This document shows, piece by piece, positions 32,829 through 40,937 of a stretch of 54,929 nt of DNA. Source of the DNA: JAYZDK01 sp964604165 (GTDB lineage: Bacteria > Myxococcota_A > UBA796 > CAJQPC01); the NCBI GenBank assembly GCA_964604165.1, contig CAZRYF010000029.1:1-54929 (forward strand). The letters are read 5' to 3'. Position numbers and translations under genes: made by a program. Position 1 is the first letter of the stretch; each line of letters starts with the position of its first letter. The notes below the pieces were generated by a model. It searched no databases. It saw only the letters and a program-made list of their open reading frames with translations, and was not told where the DNA came from.

Positions 32829-33980
32829 ATGAAGTCAGGCCTTTTCTACTTGTTCGACACGCTGGGGGAGAAGGAGCCTGGACAGTTCTACCGGGAGGCG
32901 CTTGAGGAGACCCAGTACGGGGAGGAGCTTGGGTTCTACGCCTCCTGTCCGGCAGAACACCACTTCTCCGAACACTATGGGATCATGCCGCGGGTGGAGC
33001 ACTTTCTGTCCTATGTGGCGGGGGGGACAAGCACGATCAAGCTCTGGCCCATGGTGATCGTGGTGCCCTTGAGCCACCCGATTCGCCTGGCCGAGGATTG
33101 CGCCTTGATTGACCAGATGAGCGGCGGGCGCCTGGTGTTCAGCGTGGGCTCCGGCTACCGCAAGTACGAGTTTGAGACCTTGGAGCAGCCGATTGGCCAG
33201 AACGCCGACAGGGTGCGGGAGATCACCGATCTCACGATCCGCCTGTGGACCGAGGAAGAGGTCGCCCATGACGGGCAGTACTACCGGGCCAACAAGGTGA
33301 CCCTACAGCCCAAGCCGTACCAGAAGCCCCACCCGCCGGTGTACTTGACCACCACCCGAGAAGACCAGATCCAATGGGCGGCCGAGCGAGGCTATGGCAT
33401 CGTGCCGGCGGCGGGTTTCAACCCGTCGACCCTGAAGCACGACTACGAGCGCCACACCCGGTTCGCTCTTGCCGCGGGCCAGGCTCCCATGGAGATTCGA
33501 CCGTTCTTCAAGTGGATCTATGTCCACGAGGATCACGATACGGCCGTCCAGGAGGGGACAAGGCACATCCTGCGGACGCTGATGGCGTTCGCCCAGGGGG
33601 GCGGGCGGCTCTTCTCCATGCTCATTGGAAAGTCCAACGAGACCTGGGATGAGGATGTGGAGAAGCCCGAGTGGCTCGGTGAGCGAATTGAACAGGTCAT
33701 GGCGTCGGGCCTCACCTATGAGGACATGGTGGAGTCCGGATGGACCCCCTTCGTCTGTGGGGATCCGGAGCACGTCGCCGAGGTCCTGCAGTCCTTTGTG
33801 GATGTGGGCGGGAACTTCTTCATCGGAGGCTTCAAGTGTGGGACCATGACCACCGAGGAGGTGCGGGAGTCCATGCGCCTCTACCAGGACGAGGTGGTGC
33901 CTCGTCTTCGCATTCCAGAGACACAGACCTTGCCTTCTGCAGTGCCTGAAGCAGCAGGTGTCACCCCATCCTTTTCTTGA
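32829..33980 (+). CDS. luciferase-like (LLM) flavin-dependent oxidoreductase
   Basis: 383 residues of the bacterial luciferase-like monooxygenase fold. Motifs include AEHHFSEHYG, MVIVVPLSHPIRLAEDCALIDQMSGGRL, VGSGYRKYEFE and PPVYLTTTREDQIQWAAERGYG. Such enzymes use reduced flavin or F420, usually supplied by a separate reductase, to oxygenate or oxidise a substrate. No reductase is adjacent. It is the first gene of an operon with the MerR regulator and an enoyl-CoA hydratase, and sits directly under operator E. Given its neighbours it may act on a ring or terminal carbon of the catabolised compound. Start ATG 32829 has CGGAG upstream. Confidence 0.9.
   Translation: MKSGLFYLFDTLGEKEPGQFYREALEETQYGEELGFYASCPAEHHFSEHYGIMPRVEHFLSYVAGGTSTIKLWPMVIVVPLSHPIRLAEDCALIDQMSGGRLVFSVGSGYRKYEFETLEQPIGQNADRVREITDLTIRLWTEEEVAHDGQYYRANKVTLQPKPYQKPHPPVYLTTTREDQIQWAAERGYGIVPAAGFNPSTLKHDYERHTRFALAAGQAPMEIRPFFKWIYVHEDHDTAVQEGTRHILRTLMAFAQGGGRLFSMLIGKSNETWDEDVEKPEWLGERIEQVMASGLTYEDMVESGWTPFVCGDPEHVAEVLQSFVDVGGNFFIGGFKCGTMTTEEVRESMRLYQDEVVPRLRIPETQTLPSAVPEAAGVTPSFS
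33948..33974 (+). promoter_or_regulatory. possible weak seventh operator ahead of the MerR gene
   Basis: The core AGGTG-T-CACC is perfect and 17 of 26 consensus positions match, but the site lies inside the last codons of the luciferase-like gene. It sits 48 bp before the MerR start. It could mediate autoregulation or be a chance match in coding sequence. Confidence 0.25.
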
Positions 33981-34021
33981 CCCCGGGGCCGGGTCGTTCT
34001 ACTTGAGCCCAAGGACCGCAC

Positions 34022-34774
34022 ATGCACAAGGAGTCGACGAGCGCCATGGGAGAGGGAATCAAGATCGGAGAGCTTGTGAAGCGCACCGGGGTCACCCGGG
34101 CGACAGTGCACCACTACGTGCGAGAGGGGCTTCTCCCGGAGCCAAGAAAGACCTCGCGAAACATGGCCCTGTACGACCCGAGCTGTGTGGACCGGGTTCT
34201 GCTCATCAAGGGGCTCCAGGCCCAGACCCGGCGCTCCCTGGCAGAGGTCAAGGGCCTGCTGGAAGATGCCACTGGCAACGAGGGCATTGTCCGGCTGCAG
34301 GACCTGCTGGAGAACGAGGCCATGCGGGCCCAGGTCTCTCCCCTGAACCCGGAGAAGAGCCGAAGCCCCTTGACGTTGAAGCAGCTCTGCGAGCGGAGCG
34401 GCTTTGGCAAGACGGACATCGAGGAGTTCTGTGAGCACGACCTGATCGTGCCGACAGGCACGGGCCGCGGTCGCAGGTTTGGTCCCCTGGATGTGGCGGT
34501 GGTGGATGCTCTTGCGGGCCTTCGAGAGGCGGGTTTTGACGAAACCCACGGCTTCAACGCGACCCACGCGGCCATGTACCTGCACGCCATGCGGGACCTG
34601 TTGCACACGGAGATCTCGTCTTTTCTTGAGACCGCCGCCAGCTATGACGACCCCGATGAGCTCCTGCGCCTCGCGGAGCTGGGTATCGAGCGCGTCACGC
34701 CTCTGATGCTGGCCCTGCGCCGGCGGGTCATGCACGAGTTGATTGCTGCGACACCGCTGACGAACGGCAGCTGA
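34022..34774 (+). CDS. MerR-family regulator with two HTH modules
   Basis: 250 residues. Residues 13-75 are a MerR winged helix (IKIGELVKRTGVTRATVHHYVREGLLPEP), followed by a helix that normally makes the dimer coil. A second MerR-like module begins near residue 118 (LTLKQLCERSGFGKTDIEEFCEHDLIVP, then RRFGPLDVAVVDALAGLREAGF). The C-terminus is helical with no metal-binding Cys pattern, so a metal sensor is unlikely and a small-molecule or acyl-CoA effector more likely. ATG 34022 has AAGGA 6 nt upstream; a Met at residue 9 is also possible. Encoded between two metabolic genes of the operator E operon, it is the only transcription regulator of the catabolic region and the leading candidate to bind the shared palindrome. 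Confidence 0.88.
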   Translation: MHKESTSAMGEGIKIGELVKRTGVTRATVHHYVREGLLPEPRKTSRNMALYDPSCVDRVLLIKGLQAQTRRSLAEVKGLLEDATGNEGIVRLQDLLENEAMRAQVSPLNPEKSRSPLTLKQLCERSGFGKTDIEEFCEHDLIVPTGTGRGRRFGPLDVAVVDALAGLREAGFDETHGFNATHAAMYLHAMRDLLHTEISSFLETAASYDDPDELLRLAELGIERVTPLMLALRRRVMHELIAATPLTNGS

Positions 34775-35571
34775 TGGCACAGGAGATCCCTCCGTTTGAG
34801 AGCTTGATCTACGCGCTGGAGGGGCATGTCTGCACGGTGACCCTGAACCGGCCGGAGAAACGAAACGCCCTGTCGGGGCAGCTGGTCAACGAGTTGATCG
34901 TGGCCCTGGAGACCGCCGGGGAAGACCCGCAGGTCCGGGTGGTGGTGCTGACGGGGGCTGGCAAGGCCTTCTGTGCGGGGGCAGATCTCTCGCAAATGAG
35001 TGGCGCCGGCGCGAGCGGCGGCTCCGCCATCGCCTGGCGGGGTGGCTTTGAAGAGCTGAACATCGCCTTCATCGAAATCGGCAAGCCGGTCATCTGCAAG
35101 GTTCGTCGCTACGCTCTGGCGGGGGCCCTGGCGCTGGTGTGCAACAGCACCTTTGTGCTGGCGGAGGACAACGCCACCTTTGGCGCCCCGGAAATCGACC
35201 GCGGCATCTTTCCCATGATGGTCATGGCCAGCCTGTTCCGCACGGTGCCCAAGCGAAAGGGCCTGGAGTTGGTGCTGTGCGGCGAGCGCATCTCGGCTGC
35301 CGAGGCCACCCAGATGGGCCTGATCACCCGTGCGGTCCCTTCTGATGACCTGGACGACGCCGTGGCTGCCTTGGCTGCTACCCTGGCCAACAAACCGCCG
35401 GTCGCTGTGCGGCTCGGGCTCGAGGCCTACCACGCGCAATCTGAAAAAGACTTTGCAGAAGCCCTGCCCTACCTCCAGGAAATGCTGATCAAATGCCTGG
35501 GCACCGAAGACGCCCAGGAGGGCGTGATGGCCTTCCTGCAAAAGCGCGAGCCGGATTGGAAGGGACGGTAG
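34774..35571 (+). CDS. enoyl-CoA hydratase/isomerase family protein
   Basis: A 265-residue crotonase-fold protein. VCTVTLNRPEKRNALSG and GAGKAFCAGADLSQM are typical. The second oxyanion-hole motif reads YALAGALALVCNST instead of GxxxGGGxxLxxxCD, so one Gly and the Asp are replaced. ATFGAPEIDRGIFP and KGLELVLCGERISA retain the two Glu positions used by hydratases. It probably hydrates a 2-enoyl-CoA, but the altered loop may mean a bulky substrate. It overlaps the MerR stop by 1 bp and ends the plus-strand operon, with a convergent lipase gene 9 bp away. Confidence 0.88.
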   Translation: MAQEIPPFESLIYALEGHVCTVTLNRPEKRNALSGQLVNELIVALETAGEDPQVRVVVLTGAGKAFCAGADLSQMSGAGASGGSAIAWRGGFEELNIAFIEIGKPVICKVRRYALAGALALVCNSTFVLAEDNATFGAPEIDRGIFPMMVMASLFRTVPKRKGLELVLCGERISAAEATQMGLITRAVPSDDLDDAVAALAATLANKPPVAVRLGLEAYHAQSEKDFAEALPYLQEMLIKCLGTEDAQEGVMAFLQKREPDWKGR

Positions 35572-35580
35572 TGGATCGGG

Positions 35581-36258
35581 TCAGCGCCTGATCTCCCCCA
35601 TCACGGCCGCCAGCACCTCCGGGTCCCGGAGCATTTCCGTGTGGCGCAATCCGCGCAGTACCTGGCAGCGCACCTCTTTTTCATCGGCAAACGGGATCAT
35701 GCCAAAGGGATGGATGCACAACGGGTCCCGCTTGCTCACGATGGATAAAAGTGACACGTCTTCCGGCCAGGGGGCCTGGTTCAGGCGGCGAATGGCGGGG
35801 GAGAGGGGGACCATCTGGTAGGGGGCACTGCTGATGACCCCCAGGCCCACGAAGAGGCCAGCCACAGCGGCGGGGGTGCCCCGGTGGGGGGTGCCGATGG
35901 TGATCAGGCCGCGGATGAAGCGGCCGGCGCCTTCTTCCTGGATGGCCCAGCGGGCGATGATGCCGCCGATGGAGTGGGCGACGAGGTACGGCCGGTGGCC
36001 ATCCGGCAGGGTCGAGAGGTACTGCTCCAGGCGGCGGCCGGCGGTCTTGATGCCCCGGGTCTGCAGGTAGCCGAAGAGGCCTCCGAGGGGGGCGGCCGCG
36101 CCGGTGAGGCCTTTCCCCGACAGGTGGTCCCTCACGGGGTTCATGGCCCGGGGTGAGGTGCCAAATCCCTGGATCAGGACCACGTCCGGGGTGCCTTCCT
36201 GCCGGCGCTGGGGAAGGTAGAAGCTCGGTGTGCCGAAATTGTCTGTGAGAAACCTCAT
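35581..36258 (-). CDS. lipase-like alpha/beta hydrolase
   Basis: 225 residues with the lipase pattern VVLIQGFGTSPRAM, nucleophile Ser96 in VAHSIGG and TIGTPHRGTPAA, as in bacterial triacylglycerol lipases of the LipA/Lip family. Asp (KRDPLC) and His (LRHTEM) candidates follow. There is no signal peptide, so it is either cytoplasmic or exported by another route. It overlaps the glycoside hydrolase gene (ATGA) and follows the GMC oxidoreductase in the same direction. It may hydrolyse lipid or sterol esters before oxidation by the GMC enzyme; this is inferred from position only. Confidence 0.85.
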   Translation of the reverse strand: MRFLTDNFGTPSFYLPQRRQEGTPDVVLIQGFGTSPRAMNPVRDHLSGKGLTGAAAPLGGLFGYLQTRGIKTAGRRLEQYLSTLPDGHRPYLVAHSIGGIIARWAIQEEGAGRFIRGLITIGTPHRGTPAAVAGLFVGLGVISSAPYQMVPLSPAIRRLNQAPWPEDVSLLSIVSKRDPLCIHPFGMIPFADEKEVRCQVLRGLRHTEMLRDPEVLAAVMGEIRR

Positions 36259-37613
36259 CGCGCCCCCGCTGCATGAACAAACACCGGGTAGGGGGAAAGA
36301 TCAAGGGAAAAAGCCCCCCCACGGGCGTGAATCGTTGTTTCTGCGCCCGTGAGGTCCCAGTGGGTGGCCTTGCCCCGCCCGGGCAGCAGCGCGTCGGTGG
36401 TGCCCTCCACGTTCCAAAAAGCGTAGGTCTCGCCGCTTCCTCCGGAAAGGCGCAAGGCCCATGTGTTCTCGTCCAGGCCGAGCCACCCGGAGAGGTCCTC
36501 CACAGTGTCGTGTTCCGCCAGGGCGTCTGACAGCGCGGCAAACGCGTGAGCTGCCGGTTTGGGGGCGGCCTCCTCGCCGGCCAGGGGGTCGTCGTCGTAC
36601 TCGTAGAGGCCGAACATGTGCTCCTGGTTCTCCGGGTCTTCACCCGAGTCCCGGAAGGTGTACCAGTCGAAGACCTCGACCCCCTGGGAGAAGGCCACCA
36701 GCGCGCCTCGCACCAGGTACGCGGCCTGGTCTTCGGGGGACACGCCTACGGCAATCGCCTCCGGGGCCGTGTGCCAGCCCAGCTCGGTGATCCACAGGGG
36801 AAGCTCCGGGGCGCCGAACTCCGAGACGAGCTCCTGGGCCGCGCAGGCCGTCGTCACCAACGAGTCCTGGGTGTCCGTTTGCTCCTCCGGTGCAGAAAAC
36901 GGGTAGCGATACGGGTGGTAGGAGAGTGCATCGATGTGGTCGGCGAGGTCGGGCACAAACCCGTGCACCTCCCGCACAAAATCGAATCCACCCGTGTTCA
37001 GGAGCAGCCGGGGCAGAAAGACACCGCCAAAGGAGATCATCGCGTCGTCGTCCACGGCTCGAATGCGGGACGAGGCCTCTACCAGCAGCTCCCCGTAGCG
37101 TTCTGGATCTTCTTCCGGGCGCCAGAAGGCCAGGCCCGCGTTGGGTTCATTCCAGATCTCGTACCAGCGGATTTCATCGCCAAATTCTGCAGCAATCCGT
37201 TCGGAGAAGTCCCCGAAATCAGCCAGGTCATCTGGGGGGCGGAAGTCGTCATCAAACTCAGGGCTCGCCCAGGTGTTTCCATAGTTTAATAGCGCCATGA
37301 GATCGGCGTCCACTGTGTCCAGTGCGTTGAGCAGCCGATCCATCGGCGCCAGGTTCCACTGGCCGCGCGCGGGCTCCAGGTCTCTCCACAACACATCTCG
37401 TCGCACGTTGCCCGGCCCAAGCACTCCCCATTGTTCAGTCTCAAAGGAACGGCGGGCATTGGAAGCGTCGTCGTCCCCCCACTCCAGGTGGGACGAGAGG
37501 CCCAAACCCCGCGCCAGCCCGTGGGGGATTGTTGCGACATCCACGCAGCCCTTGGCCACGCCATCCCCCGGGGGAGTGAAGTGGTTGCAACCCAAGAGGA
37601 GGAGTCCAAACAC
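36255..37613 (-). CDS. glycoside hydrolase-like lipoprotein (TIM barrel, GH5/GH39 clan)
   Basis: 452 residues with a very short lipoprotein leader (FGLLLLGC). The TIM-barrel enzyme shows YEIWNEPN with acid/base Glu156 and LWITELGWH with nucleophile Glu277, the clan A pattern, on strands 4 and 7. Upstream segments (RRDVLWRDLEPARGQWN) fit GH39/GH5-like proteins. The substrate may be a beta-linked plant or microbial glycan, or a steryl glycoside given the neighbours. The start is GTG 37613, 3 bp after the GMC stop. The exported location argues for action on extracellular or envelope glycans. Confidence 0.85.
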   Translation of the reverse strand: MFGLLLLGCNHFTPPGDGVAKGCVDVATIPHGLARGLGLSSHLEWGDDDASNARRSFETEQWGVLGPGNVRRDVLWRDLEPARGQWNLAPMDRLLNALDTVDADLMALLNYGNTWASPEFDDDFRPPDDLADFGDFSERIAAEFGDEIRWYEIWNEPNAGLAFWRPEEDPERYGELLVEASSRIRAVDDDAMISFGGVFLPRLLLNTGGFDFVREVHGFVPDLADHIDALSYHPYRYPFSAPEEQTDTQDSLVTTACAAQELVSEFGAPELPLWITELGWHTAPEAIAVGVSPEDQAAYLVRGALVAFSQGVEVFDWYTFRDSGEDPENQEHMFGLYEYDDDPLAGEEAAPKPAAHAFAALSDALAEHDTVEDLSGWLGLDENTWALRLSGGSGETYAFWNVEGTTDALLPGRGKATHWDLTGAETTIHARGGAFSLDLSPYPVFVHAAGAR

Positions 37614-37616
37614 GGA

Positions 37617-39539
37617 CTACTGCACCTGCTCTGCGATGTGTTCGGCAGCCCGGTGGGCCCAAGCCATGATCGAGAGCTGTGGGTTGACCCCCAGGGAGGT
37701 GGGAAAGATGCCTCCATCCACCACGTACAGGCCGGGAACCTCCCAGGACTGCAGGTTGGGGTCCACCACACCCCCGCGGGGGGAGGTGGACATACGGGCA
37801 GTCCCGAGGGGATGAAAGGCCATCAGCTCCAGGGCCCAGGGGTCCAGAGGCCTCGCGAGCACCTCCAGGGCTTCCTCCAGGGTGTCCTGGGACTCGGCGC
37901 CCGCCAGGGGCAGGAAGATTCGCTCCGCCCCTGCAGCAAAGAAGACCCGGGCCAGGATCTTGAGCCCCCGGCGGACTTGTTCCAGGTCTTTCCGGGACAT
38001 CCAGTAGAAGAGAATGGCCTTGCCATCCGGCCCTCGCAGCACCCGCCCGTTGGGCCCATCTGACACAAAAAGTCCAAACATGGCCAAGTGCCGGAACTGC
38101 TCCATGACCTCGGTGTAGGCCCGGCCCACAAAGGGCACGGCGATGCTGGAATAGGCCGGAGGGACAAAGGCCCCCTCGAACATCAGGCCCTCGTCCGCAT
38201 ACTCGGTGATGCCATAGCCCTGGGGGGTGTCCTTCCAGCCGTCCACGACCTCGGGCATGAGGGCGGCGATCTTGGCGGCGGGGTGCAGGGTCAGGTGGCG
38301 TCCGAGGTGGCGGTTCTTCAGGCCGACCCCCTTGAGAAAGGGCACCCCTGAGATGCTGCCGCACGCGCTCACGACCGCATCGGCGCGGACGGTCAGGGCT
38401 GGGCCGCCCCGGGTCGGGGAGGCGATCAGGCCCCCCGCCCGGCCGCCATCGCGGAGGATCGTGTGGGCGCGCAGCCCGGTGTAGAGCCGAGCCCCGGCCC
38501 GCAGAGCATCGGGCACGTAGGTCACGTTCATGGACTGCTTGGCCTCTCGCGGACATCCAAAGGCACAGACTGCGCTGCCTTCGCAGCCCTGGATGTTTCG
38601 CTTCAAGGGCCCGTGCTCCAGGTTCAGTGCGCTCGCCCCCCGGGCAATGACGTGGCTCGACCCCCCCAGCAGTGGGTCGGGCACTGGTTGCACGGACAGG
38701 CGCTTCTCGATGGACCGGAAGTGCCGGTCTACGTCTGCACGGTCCACAGGAAGACCAAGTGCCTCCCACTTCTTCAGAATTCGCTCCGGCGTGCGAAAGC
38801 AGGTCCCGGAATTGATGGTCGTGGTGCCGCCCACGGTCATGCCCAGGGGAACGGGCAGCGCGGGACGGCCCAGGGCCAGGGTGGTGCCTCCGTCCCGGTA
38901 GGTGTTGCGGAGGCTCTTCATGGGGTCGCCGCCAAACTCCTCTGTTTCGTGAATGCGCCCCTCCTCTACGAGCACCACGTCGATCCCCTTTTCGGCGAGC
39001 TCCGCGGCCACCACCGCCCCGCCGGCGCCGGACCCCACCACAGCGACCTGGCAGCGTACCTCCGTGTCCCGCTCAAAGACCGTGATGACCTGCTCCATGG
39101 GCAGCTCCAGGGGCACCCGGGGCGCCACGTCTTTCAGCCGATCCGGGGGGTGCCCGATCGCCGCCTGCACTGCTCGGCGCCCGATATGCGCCGGCTTGAC
39201 CAGGGTCAGCAGCAGGCGGGCAGCCTGACGGATCAAGAAGATCCGGGACTCGGTCCATCGTCCCACCCAGCGACCTTGCGCGGACTCCTCCAGGGCGGTG
39301 AATGGGCGGGCGTGAAAGAGGAGGCATCCCCACTCAAAGAACCAAAGGGACAGACGCACCGCGATGCGCCCCTCGGGTGGCATGCTCGCCAGGGTCAGGC
39401 CCAGCTTGTGGACGAGGTCCTCCTCGTCCACTGGCAGCTTCAGCACTTCTCCCGGAGGGATGGCTGCGTGCACAATCGCCAGAAACAGGCGGGTGTGGCG
39501 CCGAGAGAGGGGGGTGGGGTCGAGGGTTTCAGGTGCCAT
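37617..39539 (-). CDS. GMC oxidoreductase with N-terminal extension (cholesterol/long-chain alcohol oxidase-like)
   Basis: 640 residues. Residues 1-150 are a helical extension similar in pattern to the small subunit of gluconate-type dehydrogenases (FLAIVHAAIPPGEVL) found fused in long-chain alcohol oxidases. The FAD-binding GSGAGG is near residue 180, followed by GGTTTINSGTCFRTPE and CEGSAVCAFGCPREAKQSM, a Cys-rich loop. The C-terminal active site has AFHPLGTARM and VNPQLSIMAWAHRAAEHI. It oxidises an alcohol, possibly a sterol or fatty alcohol, to the carbonyl. The start at 39539 is chosen over an upstream in-frame ATG. It heads a three-gene unit with the glycoside hydrolase and lipase. Confidence 0.9.
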   Translation of the reverse strand: MAPETLDPTPLSRRHTRLFLAIVHAAIPPGEVLKLPVDEEDLVHKLGLTLASMPPEGRIAVRLSLWFFEWGCLLFHARPFTALEESAQGRWVGRWTESRIFLIRQAARLLLTLVKPAHIGRRAVQAAIGHPPDRLKDVAPRVPLELPMEQVITVFERDTEVRCQVAVVGSGAGGAVVAAELAEKGIDVVLVEEGRIHETEEFGGDPMKSLRNTYRDGGTTLALGRPALPVPLGMTVGGTTTINSGTCFRTPERILKKWEALGLPVDRADVDRHFRSIEKRLSVQPVPDPLLGGSSHVIARGASALNLEHGPLKRNIQGCEGSAVCAFGCPREAKQSMNVTYVPDALRAGARLYTGLRAHTILRDGGRAGGLIASPTRGGPALTVRADAVVSACGSISGVPFLKGVGLKNRHLGRHLTLHPAAKIAALMPEVVDGWKDTPQGYGITEYADEGLMFEGAFVPPAYSSIAVPFVGRAYTEVMEQFRHLAMFGLFVSDGPNGRVLRGPDGKAILFYWMSRKDLEQVRRGLKILARVFFAAGAERIFLPLAGAESQDTLEEALEVLARPLDPWALELMAFHPLGTARMSTSPRGGVVDPNLQSWEVPGLYVVDGGIFPTSLGVNPQLSIMAWAHRAAEHIAEQVQ

Positions 39540-39589
39540 TGGAGTCACGGGATCTTTAACCCGGTGCTGGCCAATGTTAGCCTCTGTAC

Positions 39590-40093
39590 ATGGTCCTCTT
39601 TGACGTGGCATTCAGCTTCGTGGCGGCAGGCACAATGGGCTGGCGTGCCAAGGGCTCCCGCCCGGACCTGCCCCTGGTTTTTACCGGCTGCGGGCTTGCG
39701 CCAGTGGGGCTGATCTTCCTGGAGCGCTACCCGGCCTGGGACTGGCAGTATCTGGTGGACCCAGCGACGGTCCCGGACACGGCGCCGGCGGTCTTTGTGG
39801 GGGCCATTGGCGTGGCCGCGGTTGCGGGCCACAAGGTCGGGAGTCGGTCCATCAAGCCGGTGGCTGTGGCGGCAGGGTTGCTCGGGCTGTTCTGCCTGGT
39901 GCTGATCAAGCAGATGCTTTTTGTGGGCACCTACGCAGAATTCCACGCTGGAGGTGGGGTTCAGATTCCAATGGAGTTCGTTGTTTTTGCGGTTCCATGG
40001 TTGAGTTTGGGGGGAGGAATCCTTGGAGCCTGCCTGTGGGCTTCTGAAAGAGCGGGGCGCGAGATCCGTCGTTCCCGCAAAGAGGGAGGCTGA
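39590..40093 (+). CDS. small integral membrane protein of unknown function
   Basis: 167 residues with about four hydrophobic segments: LFDVAFSFVAAGTMGW, APAVFVGAIGVAAVAGH, VAVAAGLLGLFCLVLI and FVVFAVPWLSLGGGILGAC. The C-terminus is basic. I do not recognise the family. There is no clear Shine-Dalgarno before ATG 39590, and only 50 bp separate it from the divergent GMC gene. The methyltransferase gene follows after 6 bp, so the two are probably co-transcribed. Confidence 0.7.
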   Translation: MVLFDVAFSFVAAGTMGWRAKGSRPDLPLVFTGCGLAPVGLIFLERYPAWDWQYLVDPATVPDTAPAVFVGAIGVAAVAGHKVGSRSIKPVAVAAGLLGLFCLVLIKQMLFVGTYAEFHAGGGVQIPMEFVVFAVPWLSLGGGILGACLWASERAGREIRRSRKEGG

Positions 40094-40099
40094 AAGACC

Positions 40100-40933
40100 A
40101 TGCGTGGTGCCAGTCGAACCGCCGTGCTCGTGGCCGCCCTTCGGGCCCGGGCGACCTCCCGGGAAGACCCGATCTGCCTGGACCCCTGGGCCAAGTGGCT
40201 GTGTGGCCCGGAAGGGGAGGCGATGGCGGAACAAACCCTGGCGTTTTTTCCGCCGGCGGAGCTTTGGATTGCCCTCCGCACCGCCTTTTTGGATGGATTC
40301 CTGCGCCGCCGGTTGAAGGAAGGGGTGGACCAGGTCGTGATTCTCGGGGCGGGGCTCGACACCCGGGCGGTGCGACTCCAGGCCCCCGGTGTGCGCTTCT
40401 TTGAGGTCGACCACCCGGACACCCAGACCGCAAAGGTGGACGGGTTGACCGCCCTGGGGGACTACCCGGTGGAGGCTGCCACCTATGTCGCCTGTGATTT
40501 TGCTCACCAAACTCCCGTGGAGCGGCTCATCGAAGCGGGGATGGACCCGAACCGTCCCACGGCCGTGCTCTGGGAGGGGGTGGTGCCCTACCTGGATCGG
40601 GAGGCGGTGGTGGCGACGCTGACTCAGCTTCAGGCCGGCTTGCACGGTGAGAGCGTCCTGGCGTTCGACCTGGTCAACAAGGCCCTGGTGGAGGGGCGCT
40701 CCTCCATGTCCTCGGATGAGCAGCTTGTCGGCATGGTGGACGAGGTGGGGGAGCCGTTTCGCTACGGGGTGAATGACCCGATGCCGCTCTTGGTGGAGTC
40801 TGGCTACCGTCACGTGCGCACCTTGTCGTTTGATGAGATCTGCCTGGAGATTACCGGGACCTACAAGCGGGAGCGTGCCTTTCGTTTTCAGTCCGTGGTG
40901 CTGGCCAGCCGGGCCCGCCGGTTGAACTTCTGA
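40100..40933 (+). CDS. SAM-dependent methyltransferase, leucine carboxyl methyltransferase-like
   Basis: 277 residues of the LCMT/TIGR00027 type, abundant in actinobacteria and myxobacteria. VVILGAGLDTRAVRL is the SAM-binding loop. FFEVDHPDTQTAK provides the ribose-binding acid and WEGVVPYLDREAV is the later family motif. N-terminal RTAVLVAALRARATSREDP also fits. These enzymes O-methylate carboxyl or hydroxyl groups of small molecules; the substrate is unknown. ATG 40100 has GGAGG about 11 nt upstream. Convergent with the acyl-CoA synthetase after 4 bp. Confidence 0.88.
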   Translation: MRGASRTAVLVAALRARATSREDPICLDPWAKWLCGPEGEAMAEQTLAFFPPAELWIALRTAFLDGFLRRRLKEGVDQVVILGAGLDTRAVRLQAPGVRFFEVDHPDTQTAKVDGLTALGDYPVEAATYVACDFAHQTPVERLIEAGMDPNRPTAVLWEGVVPYLDREAVVATLTQLQAGLHGESVLAFDLVNKALVEGRSSMSSDEQLVGMVDEVGEPFRYGVNDPMPLLVESGYRHVRTLSFDEICLEITGTYKRERAFRFQSVVLASRARRLNF

Positions 40934-40937
40934 CGCG

